A stretch of DNA of 64,000 nucleotides from Datnioides undecimradiatus (GCA_008933995.1 WARS01000033.1:10430287-10494286), one strand, 5' to 3'. Positions 47,735 to 61,455 are shown, numbered from the stretch's first letter. A program made the numbers and translations. Notes: generated by a model from the letters alone, not told the origin.

Positions 47735-50640
47735 CCCAAGGCATTGCTGCATGTTGTGGGTACCGTGGCAGGGTGGCAAACAACAATACAAACAGCAGCA
47801 AAGCAAGATTCTAATCATATGAACAAGAGTGTTTGGGTTCAGTTGTTGAGAGACAGCCACAGAGAAGATGCACCTACTGCACAGAGTCAATCTGATAAAG
47901 TGAAATCCAGTCAAAGAAATTCATATGTATTATGTCATAATATTTCAAGTCTCATAAGAGAGTCTGAAAATAGGATAAAATGATCAATGCTGCAGATATT
48001 GTTGTAAAAATCAGATTGTAAAACACAATTTGTATTGCAAACTTTAAGTAGTTTAATAACTTTGAGGGGCTCCAGCTGCTGATCAACAGGTTTTTCACGT
48101 TTTCTCTCCATTTTTCTCTTTCTGTATAGTGTTTGCTACAAGATGACCACATTAAGTCTTCCTGCAGCTGCAAACATAATGTTTCAGAATCAAGATGTAC
48201 TGGTCCACGCTGGCTGGATTTAGCTTCCTGACCAGCAGCTGCTTTGCAGAGGTGGGGGTATCTCTGGGTGCTGAACTCACATATTCATAAAGCCGCAGTG
48301 AGTAAGAGGACTTGAGTTTGACTTTCCCACTATTGATTCTTGTTAAAAAGATGAATTTCTACTGGAAAAACAATAGAAAAGGCCTCTGATCGGGCCATAC
48401 AATTCTGTAAGTCAAGTTTAGTGTAAACAGTAAAAGATTTGTTTTATGTCCACAAAAGTGTATTATTTGCACAAATGATAAATTACTATTTTGAGAATTT
48501 CTGAGTTTAAGTGAGAATTGTGTTGAAAATTGAAATGTTTGCTTTCATCTTCTTTAATTTCTGGATCTTCGTAAAGTTTTCTCAACACTGGGAGCCTCCC
48601 AAAATGTACAGACTTATTGGAAATGAAGACTGCTCACATTTCAAATGACAAAAAAAGAGAAGTGAGTGAGTGAGTGTCTAGAATCAAAACAAACATTATG
48701 GATCTATTAAGCACCATTAGGGAAGAACAGTGTGACATTATGACATGCAGGCTGTGCAGTGTAAAGGAAAATGCTCAAAACAAAAAGTTAGCAACAACAA
48801 CCCTTCAGGGTGGCCCCTCTGTTGGAGCAGACAGCAAAGACTTGTTTTTTCTTTTCTTTTCTTTTTTTTTTCTTTCTTGCTTGAACTTCCACAGAAACCA
48901 GCGTTGACGGATAGCTTTGATGGCAGCCAGCAAAAATGTTGACACAACATCTTAGCAGCAATCATTACTCCATCTTCCTGAGACGACTAAATCGGCTGTC
49001 ACTCGTCCTCACTTCGCAACTTTAAACAGAAGTGTCACTTTATTGACATAATTTATGTGGATAAAGAGCCCCTTACAGTTGCCTCCTGGCTGGAATGAAT
49101 CAACTAATCTTACACAGACACACACACACACACATACACACAAGCTTTGCACAGTCTCACCTCTAATTTCCCATTATCATCCTGCAATGGTTTTGAATTA
49201 TTCATCGAATGCCCTCACTATAGGGAGAAAGTGTAGAGAAGAAGAGAGGTGGAAAAAATGGAAATGAAGTGGGAGGGTAAGAGGAAGAGAAACGGGGAGA
49301 GGAAATGAGAGGTGATAAAAACAGAGAAAACAAAGAATTGATAAAAAAAGTGCAGAGGGAAAGGAGAAAACACAGGCAGGGGGAAAATGAAGCTGGAGAG
49401 TCAAGGCAGAAGGAGGAAAGACAAGACAAACGGGACAGTCAGAGAGTGAAGAGCTAAATAGGAGATGATGGGAAGAAGAGGAGCAGCAGACCACAGTGGG
49501 AGGAAACAGGAGAACAGTCCCCTGCACGCAGGACAGGTATATCAGACGTCCCCGGGAGTGGATGAATAAAGCACACACGTCTGTCAGCTCATAAATTGTT
49601 CCAAATTAGCAGAGCTTTCATTTAGCATATGCCCGCTTAAACTGAAAAAGAAAGGATGGGGAGGTGGAGTGCAGGGCTACGAAGATTTACTTCCTTTTCT
49701 TCCCTTTTTTTCAGTCCACATGATTCTCTCCACCAACTGTAAGCGAGCCTAAGGACTTGTGCCTCTAAAGTGAGTCCTGTCTGAATATTCATTGGCTTAA
49801 TTTGCATAGCCCACAGATGGCGAAAACAGATGCTCGTTACGGCAAGTGTCAGTTTTCAAAAATTTGCTTTCATGACAAAACAAATAAAGCTATACAGGAG
49901 GATGGAGCGACTCGGAGCCTCCTGGCAGAGCTGCCAAGTGTGTGTGTATGTGTTTGTGTGTGTGTGTACAAGACAGTTGTCGCAAGAGAAACTTTGAAGC
50001 ATTTATGTGTACGTGTAGTGCATTGTCCCTGTCTATATGTGTAGAGTGTGTGTGTTGTATGTGCAATACAGGCATCATAAACACAACTGAAGGAGTCTTT
50101 ATTTGCACCGATTACCAAGAATAACATTGATGCTCTGCTTTTCGCAAAAGCTCTCCCCCTGGAAAAACAGCAAACATTTACTGAGTATGGTGTCGGCCTA
50201 GAGGAGAGTTAAACATTATTTCTTGTCTTTAATGTCCCATGAAGCTTTGTTTCAGCAAAACTGTAGGGGGAAATGACTCTTAAAGGTATAAATCTGGATG
50301 AGCTATAGACAACTGTATCTGTGCTCATTTATATTTTATCTGCCAAGACAGAGACACCATGCGCAAACATCGAAAATTGAGCATGTAATCATCAGCACTG
50401 CATTTGGGAGTGATCAGAGTTAAGGGCCTGAGGGCAAACGGAGACAAGGGCTAAGCAGGAACAACAACACTTGTTCTCTGTTTGTGTGTTCCCATCAGAC
50501 CTACCTATGGTAATCTAAGATCGTTTTTGTAAAAGTTAATTAACTGCGCTTTAGTTGCATGAGCACTGAAAAGTGGGGAGAATTTAGAACAAACCACACA
50601 TCAACAGGAGCACAGAGCATATGCAGCATCATATAAAGGA
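47735..50640. other. Gene-free stretch with polypurine tract
   Basis: Intergenic. It contains a T/C tract (48844-48880), a CA repeat (49119-49142) and a purine-rich tract of about 300 bp (49219-49520). A GT-rich patch follows at 49938-50065. Minus-strand frames of 75-126 codons over the purine tract are compositional artefacts. No gene is seen. Confidence 0.6.
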
Positions 50641-50689
50641 TAATGTGGAGAGTTAGCCTTAATTCATGAGCGTTTCTTTGTCATATTCA

Positions 50690-51277
50690 TCAACATACAC
50701 AACACCATGTCTGCTGTGGAGACATTCAGGTTTTGGGGACAATCTCCTAAAACCATAGAGTGGGTGTCAACAATAGACTCTGTCATCAAAAAGGTCCGGC
50801 AGAGGATGTACTTCCTGCACCAGCTCAGGAAGGTCAACCTGCCATAAGAGCTGCTGATCCACTTCAACTCTGTAAACGTCCAGTCTGTTCTCTACTCATC
50901 CATCACACCCCAGTTCGGATCAGCCTCCAAAGAGGAACAGACTGCATCAGACACTCAGGACTGCAAAAAAAATGCGCCATCCTACCCTCCATTCAGAACT
51001 TACACATATCCAAATTCAAGAAACAGGCAGGAAACAGGCGGAAAACATCACCGCAGATCCATCGTATCCTGGACTCCCTTCTGGGAAAACTCTTGATTTG
51101 TATTTATTTTGTTGGTTATTGATGCACAATAGTCTGTCTGTTCTTATTCAGCTTTGCTGTCCATATTTATGGCTGTTATGTCTATTCCTGTGTAAGGACA
51201 TTGACAAGAATGAAAAAAGAACATTAAATATATTGAATTGTGTACATATGCTTGATCAATAAAGCAGATTCTGATTC
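50690..51277 (+). mobile_element. LINE 3' end (L2/CR1/Rex-like), degenerate
   Basis: One frame reads SVIKKVRQRMYFLHQLRKVN followed by LP, then stop TAA (50845-50847), then ELLIHFNSVNVQSVLYSSIT. This is the end of a non-LTR reverse transcriptase region common in fish genomes. Later frames keep QAENITADPSYPG, matching the conserved ITxDPSHPGH block, after frameshifts. The 3' end has an aataaa at 51258-51263 followed by gattctgattc, the short tandem tail typical of this group. The copy is 5'-truncated, as usual for LINEs, and has several stops. Confidence 0.8.
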
Positions 51278-51509
51278 TTTACATGACTTCATTTTTCACC
51301 TGAGGAGTCAGTCTCGCCAGAACAAAGCCAAGAATGTGGCTTGTGAAGGTCTTGATATTTTTATCTCAGCTGCAAATATCTCTTCATCAGTTGTGACAAC
51401 TGCAAGGCCACATGAGAAAACATGCCATCACCTGACAAGAGAAGAAATCAAGTCAAAGTAGCCAGGATGAGCAAAGTAGAGGAGGACAGAGTGTAGAAAC
51501 GAGAGTATG

Positions 51510-51680
51510 AGTCTAAAGCGATGTCAGCAGCTCTGTGACTCTGTTTGGCACAGTTTTTCTTTTAGCGAAATGCTAATGTCAGCATGTTAACAAGCTCTCA
51601 ATGACGATGCTAGCATGCTGATGCAAAGCACAGCTGAGGCTGATGGGAATGCTATTAGTTCTGTGGTGATTTAGTCCCAA
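51510..51680 (-). repeat. Percomorph interspersed repeat, reverse orientation
   Basis: Read on the minus strand, it gives cattcccatcagcctcagct, then repeated tgctagcat/gttaacatgctgacatt words, then gagtcacagagctgctgaca. The same order appears on the plus strand in the copy at 53180-53640. Family name unknown to me. Confidence 0.55.
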
Positions 51681-51689
51681 TTTTGAGCT

Positions 51690-53170
51690 GTAAATGTCTA
51701 AATTTAATGGCAAGGCATCAAAAAGCTTTCAGAACCACGCTCATACCATGACCCCGATTAACAACATATGCCAAGAAAATACTAAATATATACCGTAAAG
51801 ATGACTTAAAATATAATGAGACAGCAAATAATATAATTACATACACCCATCAATCAATCTTTCCTCATTTGTTGTATCATGGTTATGGGCTCTCTGGCTG
51901 AAATGTCTTCACTTCGAGGAAGGTGGTATCTGCGACTGTTCCAGATTATGTGTTAAGCATTTTACAGTGGACTACATGGAGCATACAATGTGCTTTGTAC
52001 CCATCTGCACTCTGAATTACTTTAACTCTCTTTGTTTGTTATGACCTGCCCACTTTTCAACAGTCAGATCACATTCATCTAAACTTTATGTCCCTCCTGC
52101 TTATTCTGTTTCAGGTATAAACTCTCGAAATACCACTTTATTTGGACTTTAAAGCCACTACAGTGTTTACCTCTAATTTGTCATGCCAATTAGGTTTAGA
52201 AGGAACAAAGCTGCATTGTATAATTTGTCAAATTAAGTGTAATATGCAGTATGATTCAACATTTGAAATAAGCAGCGGTTGGTAAAATCTTGACCCGTGT
52301 TATCATTTGCAGTTTCTTATTACAATATAGGGTTTGTGGTGGCTGTAAAATGCTGGGTCACCCCTCTTCCCAACCTATATGCAGTCACACCACAGCCCTG
52401 CACACACATCACACACACAGAAACACAGAGAGCAGCTCCAGCTCCTCTTCAGCAGCTTTGTGCTGTGTGTGCACACAAATGAAAATGCTTCCTGCAGAAC
52501 AATTCATTTGCCACACCATACAGTTTTCTCTACTGCACTGCTGGTCATGAGTGATTTTACACGCCTTTTCTCTTTTTCTTTGTGTTTCATCCCTCCTCTT
52601 TTACTTTCTTGTTTTTTTCATTTAATTTAATCTCTCTGCTCCTGTTTTTCCCCTTTGTTGCTCCCACAAGTCTCCCCCCACATCCCATTCTCCATTGTCC
52701 TCACTTCAAGTATTTCTTTTTCTACTTCTTAAGTGAAACTGGAAATTCACTCCATCAGTAAGGCCTCTTGAGATCTTGAGCATGTATTGGATCTGAAACA
52801 ATGCTGCTCAATAATGACACCTAAATCTCATCAAATCTAAATTTTAATATTAACAGTTAATCAAATGACGGTTTAACTTGTAGTTACAAACCCAGGGGGG
52901 ATGATCACCCATTGGCCCCTCAGCAGAGCTAGCCACGTGGTTGAAAGCTAATGTTGCCCAATGACTCAGTATAATCTATAATTTGTCAGCTTGTCTACAT
53001 TTTAATCTCCCCCCCCCCAAAAAAAAGCAGGGGCAAGGAGATACTGTAAAATGTTAAACATTTAATCATCTTAATCTAATTCAATTTATACATTTCCTGA
53101 ATTTTGTTTTCTTGAAATTTATACCAGCTAGCTAGCTGTCATGACCAATTATCCCTCAACTAGCATGACA
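51690..53170. other. Gene-free stretch
   Basis: Intergenic, with a C10 run followed by A8 at 53010-53028. Frames up to 86 codons at 52290-52630 overlap in three registers and are unrecognised. Confidence 0.6.
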
Positions 53171-53179
53171 GTGGTATGG

Positions 53180-53640
53180 ATGCATGGCAATTCATCCACC
53201 ACCTTTATCCAGACTGAAATATCTCATCAAGTGGATTGGTGTGAAATTTTGCACAGATGTTCATTATCCTCAGAGGATAACTCCTGCTGACCTTGGTGAC
53301 ACTGTGGCAACAACTATTAGATGGATTGCAGTGAAATTTGATGCACACATTCATGAACCCTTACTGTGAATTGTGATATATGATTTAAGACTAAACATAC
53401 CTGAATCATCCCCATTGGCCTCAGCTCTATTTTATTTAGTGAGAATTAGTAAATGTCACCATGCTATGGGGCTAAATTAAGATGGTAAACATTTCAGAGC
53501 ATATACTTACTAAACGTCAGCACCCTAACATTGTAACTGTAACCATGTCGATGTGTTCATTTCCACACTTAGCTCAAGGCACTACTGTACCCAGTACAGC
53601 CTCACAGAGCTACTAGCATTGTTGCAGACTCTTTGGCTTT
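53180..53640 (+). repeat. Percomorph interspersed repeat, near full-length copy
   Basis: Two internal near-repeats, aagtggattggtgtgaaatt (53229-53248) and agatggattgcagtgaaatt (53319-53338), each precede an attcat word. These are followed by cattggcctcagctctattt and by acagcctcacagagctacta (53596-53615). This order matches a repeat recalled widely in spiny-rayed fishes. It is non-coding here; the 61-codon frame is incidental. Confidence 0.6.
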
Positions 53641-54080
53641 GTTTAGACGACAGGCAAATCACATCTGCTTCTCTTTATCAGTTGTTTACAACGAGCTGTT
53701 CTCATAGTTTTTTATTGGTGATCAGATCCGATTTATGTGTCCAGATATTACCAACCGACTGCATGGATTGCTGTGGTAAGAGCTTTCCAAAGCAGAAAAC
53801 ATTTTTCCAGCTATGTCGGCACAAATTTCTGGCAACAAAAAAAGTGCCAGCAGACCATTTATTTCAGCTTCTGGCTGAGGACTTGTTCTCTGTGTTGTCC
53901 GACATGCCACTCTGCTAGTAGCAGAATGGATTCTGCTTAGCCACTCTGGTGCACTCATGTTGCTCTGGATTTGATGATTTGTGAATGATGCAAAAGACAC
54001 TTTGAAATCTAGTTTGAGTGTTCAGACTGAGAGGCATCTGTAAAGGGGCATTTTACATCACCTCCAAATGTGTCTTGGAT
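53641..54080. repeat. Possible interspersed repeat fragment
   Basis: Words such as gatcagatccgatttatgtg (53720-53739) and cttggatctgatttgcaatc (54074-54093) resemble a family of fish repeats rich in agatctgattt-type text. The evidence is weak, and overlapping frames of 67-121 codons here are not recognised as protein. Confidence 0.25.
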
Positions 54081-54631
54081 CTGATTTGCAATCAATCTGC
54101 ACATAAAAAAAAAAAATCATGTTTTATATGTCATGTTTTATACTTTTTTAAATAAGTCTATCTAGATATGCCAAAAAACTGTTTTGGGCTTGCAGTCTGA
54201 ATAATTCCTTAGTTTTGTTTCCACTGGAAAGTGTGGAGGCTGGAGTTTCGACCTACATACATTTGTTACTTCTGTTTTCTGTCTCTCAACGCTGTCTTTG
54301 CTGTGTTTGGTAAATGTCTCAAAATAAGTCACTCTCTCTTCCCTTTCTCTCTTTTTCTCTTCTTTTTTCTTCTCTCTCCCGGTTCTCCAGGAGTCTGTCC
54401 TGTCTCGTAACACTGCCACGGTGTGTAGCTTCTTTCGAATATTAATTAAACACCCTTATGTGTCATCAGCCCCTCTGGTGAGCAGCTCGCTCTTTAATTA
54501 GACCTGACGAACACCCGGGAGAAAGACACACACCTCACCAGTTTGTGTACAACTGCACAGGTGTGTGTGAGACTGTGGGAGGTGTAGTTGGGGACAAAGT
54601 CAACGTCTCTCAGTTTTTTTCTGCTTATGTA

Positions 54632-54633
<2 letters not shown>

Positions 54634-54662
<29 letters not shown>
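54634..54662. repeat. TG microsatellite
   Basis: A pure (TG)14 tract; nearby sequence to 54710 is also TG-rich. Confidence 0.95.
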
Positions 54663-54719
54663 CTGCTGCTCTGTTTCTTATGAGCGGTTTTTTTGTGTGT
54701 GTGCCTGTGACTGCTGTGG

Positions 54720-57700
54720 AAACAGCCTCTTGTCTTTCTGTCCAGTGTGGGTGTGTGCTTGGTTTCAGTGTGAGCACAGTGTTGGCACACTGTGCATTAC
54801 ACCGCAAATTTTGAAGGTGTTCCTCTTTTACACCCTCAATCTCATGCTTCTCTTCTTCTCATTACGCTTTTTTTTTTTCCAGGAATTTTCTAATTGTGGC
54901 CTCGAGAATGAGGAAACATCAACACAGTGATGATAATATTTCACTATTTCACAGCGGGTACCGTTCACAGCTAACAAGGAAACTTGACAATGACTGTGAA
55001 ACTTACTTCTGACTGTTGTGTTGAAAGAAGCTAATTCGAAACGTGCTGATTATCCTCAAGAAGTGGGGTGAAATCATGAGTACAACTTTACAAAAGAGAG
55101 AAGTACAACTCAGGACAAAATGAGGCAAGTACAAGGGAATTAAAGTGTAGGAAATGGGAACAGCGTTTTCATCTGTTCAGTTTAAATAAATTTATCACAT
55201 ATGAAATGGCAAATGTGTTGCATCCCCTCAAGAGGTTCAAATGAGCCTCAAATGGTGCAAAACTAAAGGTGTTATAAAAGTTAGAGGCAATCCTTAAATC
55301 TGCCTCTCCTCTGTCAATCAAATGTCCCATCTGTTCACTTCAAAGAGGGTATATCTATAAAAATGTATGACATACAGTAATTTCAAACTCCCACTTCGAG
55401 GTGAAATCACATTGTAAATACAGCCTCCTAAAATAACAGCAGAACTTATCATACAAAGGCTGGAGGTGATGAAATTATTTGAAAGCTGCTTCCTATCTTT
55501 AGTTCCTGGCCACATCTGGTTAGTTTGATCTTCATTTTTAAAACACAGATCAGTGACACTCAGCTTCATTTTAGACTTTTTAGACTTCTAATAAAAAAAA
55601 GCAGGTTCTAATGATTTAAATATCTTTATAGGACTGACTTTGATGTCGTGAGGCTGTGATTAAACTTTTCTGCTCAGAAAGTTAAATTGCAGATTTCCCT
55701 TCAGCTATAAGCCTGAATTCAAGCTCAAATTAGTGGTCAAGATTGACACTTTTTGCAGTGTAGTGCAGTTAGCTGGACATATTTGTTCTGGGTTAGGGGA
55801 TTTGGCTGTCCTTCCTTTCACACCAGCCAACTTCGCTCCAGAGCAGAGGCAGCAGCATGAAGCCCAGAGTGCAACTTTGCCAAATTTCCTCCACCAGTAG
55901 CTCTGTTTTCCCTCTGCAGCCTCCTCTCATTTCCTACACTGTCCTGCACCGGGAGCATGCCAACTTTTTGGGCACATACTTCTATCTCATTCTAAATGTG
56001 CTGCAGTGTTGGTTTGGCGTCAATAATGTTGAAGGTTTGACTAACTTACTGTGCATTTGTTGATTACAAACCATGTCCATCACCAACTCCAAAAACACGA
56101 AGCAAAAGCTTGAGCCATTGAGACTTTTCCGCCAGGCCTGACGCCATGACGGCCAGAAATGTTCTTCATGAGTTTTCTCTTGTCTGGTTTCAGGATAGAA
56201 ATCAAAAGATATTCAGTTCAGAACTAAGCCCACAGCCACGATCATAGATATCTCTCTCAAGACACAAGAGAGGGATGTTCTCAATAGCCATGGTGGAATG
56301 TGTCAAAAGTTGAGTGAATTAATAAAAACCTGCTACTCAATTAGAAGTTTCAGTTTTTTGAATGGTAAAGGAATCTTCATTTGACATTTAGACTCATGGT
56401 GTCATTTGTTGTTTGTTAGTTCAGTGGAAAACAATGCATTCTAACTTGGACACTTTGCATATTCATGTTTACTTGTAGTGGGTGTAATCATGGCAAACAA
56501 CACCATATCAAAACACCCAACACGGATCACTGCAATGTTGTTTGTTTGAGTTGAGATGTGAAGTTAAAAGACAGAATTTTGGTTTATGATCAATAATTAG
56601 TCAGCCTGCTGAGTCATGTTTAGATGACACAGCCAGCAACAACTCATGAGTTTATCTATGAAAAACAAGAACTGTGGAAAGTGTGTACATAACTTATTAA
56701 ATTCCTTTGAACAATTTGCCATCAACACTGATATTCAATATGTAGCCACATCCTCACAACACAGCAACTTATCCAGTGTCATATCGTGGGTGTTGATATT
56801 TCATTAACAGTATTTTTCAGTGGCAATTGTTTGGAGATGACAAGTGTGAATTTGAGTGTTGTTTGTCCTCTTGTGGAGTTGAGATGGCTCAGAGGTTCAG
56901 CTGTTGAAAACTATCAAAAGCTTGAAAGGGTGTAAACGAACATAAACACTGACACAGTGTTGACTTCTGTGCTTTGAGAGCTAAATTAACACTGATGATT
57001 GTGCAAAACACAAAGAGCTGGAGAGAAGAAAAATGGAGAGAAGACAATAAACAGTGACACGGGTTTAAATTTGCTAAACTCAGTGAATATTTAGCACACT
57101 AACGATCTTTAATGTTAGTTCAGAGAATGTTTTATTGTGCCTCTTATCTCTGCTCTTATCTTTACATATGCCAAAAATATCTGCCATGACAGTCTTTCAA
57201 GGAGTGTTAACGCTGTCTCTCCCAGAAGCTACCTCCTCTGAGCCTCTTTATCTACATACACTTCAGAGAAAGAGATGATTTCATTACTGAGGTGCCCTCG
57301 GTACAAACTTTGCATTTGGAACGTGTTTCTGTCTGTCTGCAGTGTCAGCAGCACATCTGGCAGAGCTAGAGACGACATGTCACCTCCGCCTCCTCAGCTC
57401 GCCCTGACAGTCAGGGGCTAATGACCTGGAAGAGTACACAGTCCCACTACATATGGGCCTTGCTGCCTGTGAGTCTGTGTATGGGCGTCTGTGCATAAGT
57501 GCAGGCACATATTTGTGCACCTACAAATGGACTACTCCAGTTATGTGTACCTGGATGAGTCCACACCTCTGCTCAGGTTGTTGGGTGTGTGTGTCTTTGT
57601 TGGTGTTTTAGTGAGGGTAGTGGCCCGGGACCTTTTCTTCAGTCCCACTGCATCTGGGCCTGTGGTCCTCCCTGCTAGCCGAGTAATTAGGACAGGACAT

Positions 57701-60700
57701 GCTGACCAGTAGCACCCTCAGTTGGGACCACTGACAGAACAAGGACAGATGAAATTATACACCTGGATGCTTCACAGGGATTTTTTTTTCTGTGCAGTTT
57801 GGTGATCTAAGACCTAAAGTTGTTTTCTGACCCATTTAAAGGACAAAATTAATGTCACCTCATGTCACAACTGGCCATTATGGAAGGTTTCTTGTTCTTT
57901 CCCAACTGTTTTTCATGAGTATTTTGTTGAGGCGGAGTGCTCTTTTCAAAGGTCACCATGAATAACTTCAACTGGGCATGAAAGGTTTTTAATGCTTGAT
58001 GTGCCTGATTGTACAAAGACAACACTCAAACTGTTTGTAGTTGGAAGCCTGTATTAATTATTGTCAAACAACAAAAAGAGAATAACTTTCAGTTTCTGTT
58101 TCAAACACAGAAGTTGCAAAAGGTCAAACATTACCACATAGATGCTGTCATTTACTTTGGTAAATGTGACTTCTCAAGTTTGAAGCTGACTGAGCTTTGT
58201 TGGTCTTGCACTATGATTAAATGTGAGTGGCAAAATGTGTCCACACACTTGTAAACATGAGGACCATGGATGTGTAAGCTGTCTTATAGCTCAATGTAAT
58301 ATTGAAAAAGCTTCTGAAGCTTTTTAATCTGAGCCATTACTGTGCTTTTATTCATTTGTGAAATGGCCAAAGGCAATGGAGAAAAATTATCTTATTCACT
58401 AACTCCAGCATGTTTACACTGATGTTAAAACTACTGAATTGTGGATGTGCACTGTTCCTTCTAAATCAGTCAATAAATCTAAATAAAATAAATATGCAGA
58501 AAAGGAACATGAATTAAAGCTTGTTGTTTTCACGTGTTCCATAGGGTTATATCTCTTAAGGGTCACATATGCAGTGATGATGATAATGGTGCAGATGCAC
58601 TGAACAGGTGCATCATTGGCGCTGTTAGTGATTGAACACACTGAAGTTGTAGTGAGGAGGGTGAAACTCACTTGATGTACTTTGAAAAAATCTGATGGCA
58701 GGTACACATCTGTGGTAGGAGGGCACATGGCTGCTCACTGAAAGACTTTTCATTTGTTCGTTTTACTTCTCCTTTCCTCTCAGTTATTTTATTTACATTT
58801 TTTGTCTTTCCCTTGCCCGCAGATGTTGTACTGCCCTTTAAAGGTTCTGCTGTGTCTGCTGAAAAACATACTCTACCTTTTATATACAATTTAGTATTGA
58901 AATTGAAATTCTCCTTTAGCTTCTTGTTGATCGTCCTCACTGTGAACAAGTGTTTGTATGGTGGATGACTAATGCTAGGCCCTGTTACCACAACAACAGC
59001 AGCAGCACTGGTGGTACATTTGCTGCATGAACTCTGACTTGCTCTCTCTGTTTTTATTACATTTTGCAACATCACTCCTGTATATGATGACAGAGCAGGT
59101 CCATATGACATAACACACTTTCCTTTTGGTTATATAGAAAATGATATTGTGACTGGGAACGCAATAAATATCTTCTTCGGTAAATCACACATAAACCAAT
59201 TAAGGCATGTGACAGAGAAAACACCCTTCGCCGTCCTGGGGTCGGCTCCCCGGGATCCCCCTCCTGGCAGAGCGATACGATTTAGGAGCCATTATCTCAG
59301 TGTTTTGTCATTGATCCCCATGATTGATCCCACCTCCCGCTGGGCACCAGGCTCTTCCTCTTGATTTAAAACCAATTATATGATGATGATCTTGCTCAGG
59401 AGGCTGTGAGTGTGATGTGTTTGGTTGGAAGGGCGGAGGGAAAAGGATAAGTTACCAAGTGGTGTCAGTAAGGACACAGTTTGCATTGTACTTTCTCCTC
59501 TTTTCCTCTTTTCCTCCTCTTACTGTTGAGCCAGAACACACTTTCTAATGAATCAATGAATTTGTCTGTCACAGTCTTTCTGGGTCAATGTTATATTTCT
59601 GTCTCGTCATTGAAATTCAAAGCATCCTCTTAAAATGTATGACCAACAAGTGCAACAGTAATCATTGCATCCTGAGAATCCTTGTGACGCCCACGGAGAA
59701 ACAGCTGCACAGCCTCCTCTCATGAGTTTTATTTGCTTGGTGATGAATCTCGAGTGAGTATTTTACATATGAAACCCCGCTCCTTGATCTAATATTCATG
59801 AGAATTAATCTTGGATTAACACAAAGCCAGTTTATTGCTTCTTTGCCTTATTGAATGCCAACTAAGTAATTACACATAACTAACGCAGAATTCCCCCGAC
59901 AATCACAAACCGACAGAGACCCTCGCTGATTAAGAACAAACATGTTGCTTGGCGAGGCCGAACTTATGAGAAGTTATTATTTTTTTCTGCCTTGCTTTAA
60001 TGAGGTGACTAATTTACAGTTGTTCTATTTTTGCACTCTTCACCATCTTTTGATAACCCGCTGAGAGGCCTCTCACCTCGTTTTCAACTCAGGTTGGAGT
60101 GCTAACAAGGAGGGATCGAGCTGACATTTGCACCTGCAGCTTCATAAAACCTTAAGAGCTTATCTGGCATTTATTAAAGAGAGTATCAATTTCAATATCA
60201 ATGTCAGTTAAGATATTGAAACAGGCTAACCAGGAAAAAACAAATGATCATAATTTCATTGAATCTGTTACAGTTTCTTTTGTACAGTGGATGTTGTGTT
60301 GTGAACAACATGCGTGTGAGTCTGTGTTTGTGTGTTGGGGTCTATGTAGGAACTGATGAACAAATGTAATGACGCTCACAAGACCAGGCTGTCCAGAGAG
60401 TGGCGGTCAGTGTGGATTTGCATCATCATGACTAAACTAGGCAACAGGTACCTTTGCTTAGGGCTGCATAATACAAAGCATAGTATGATAACATGCATCT
60501 GCGCTAAATTAATTGAAAAGTTTTAAGGTCTATTAGGACCACTGGAGGTAAAAAAAAGTAGCTTGGGCAGAAGGAAAATATGAAAAATGTCTTAAATTTG
60601 CATAGAAAAATCACCAAATTATTAATGCTACATAATTAAGAAAAAAAACACACAAACCCTGAAAATTGCAGAACCACTTTACTTGACTTTGCAAGGTAAA

Positions 60701-61440
60701 GCAATCTGTTTTGGAATAATGCCATCTCTAATTTTTAAACATTTTTCAAAATTAGGCAATATGATGAAACATGTTGCACTACTCCACACTCCTCCTCAAT
60801 CCAATTTGGTAGTAACTCTAGTAGTCTGTAGTGAGCCAAGCCAACATCTCTCTGTGACTTTTCACCCTACACCGTTTTTGGTGTCAGTTAAAGGCTGGTA
60901 GAAGTTACAATTATCAATACAGAGACTACTGGCAAGTAGGAAAGTAGCATCTGTAGGATGCTGTAGGAATGTTCTTCCCAGATACATTTACTCAAAACAT
61001 CTGTAATTAACACCTTAGATTCACAGTGCTGTTGCCTGCGAGAAGATGAAGTGACACAGTGTTGTGGTACATTACTGCTTGGCTGTGTGGGAACTTTCCA
61101 GGAACGTCTAACGACAACAACTGCAAGATATCTATAAAATTCAGCTACCCACCTTCATGCAACCCTTTTTAAAAAATGCATTTTTATTGCTTGTGTTTTG
61201 AGATTGTTTTACCTACATAATACTATAAATCAGCTGTTGGGCAAGGTCAAATGTTGAAGCTTCAAGCTGAATCATAAAAAAGCATCAAACATGATCGATT
61301 CTATAATGCTTGACAATTATACTGACACTAAAAATAGTGTACACACACACGTATTAAGACACATATGCAGATGAGTACAGTTACACGTGAGTTACATGGC
61401 TGATTTTATATAAGCAGCCAAAAGCTCTTGAATTCTCCTT
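54720..61440. other. Gene-free stretch with candidate regulatory islands
   Basis: No exon, RNA gene or clear transposon is supported here. Frames of up to 147 codons (58668-59111, minus) have no recognisable domain. The sequence at 59150-59400 and 59690-60090 is complex, partly GC-richer, and dense in TAAT/ATTA and tattcatgagaattaatctt-like words. Confidence 0.55.
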
Positions 61441-61453
61441 TTTCCCTCTAGGT

Positions 61454-61455
<2 letters not shown>

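Noticed and set aside
49198..49578. 126-codon minus-strand frame rich in Phe/Ser/Leu/Pro
   Set aside because: It follows directly from the polypurine tract on the opposite strand; this is composition, not coding.
50760..51122. 120-codon frame that could be taken for a gene
   Set aside because: It lies within the LINE 3' end, out of frame with the recognisable reverse-transcriptase-region residues.
58668..59111. 147-codon minus-strand frame in the distal desert
   Set aside because: Lys/Thr/Ser-rich with no recognisable domain, no splice or promoter context, and no homology I can recall.
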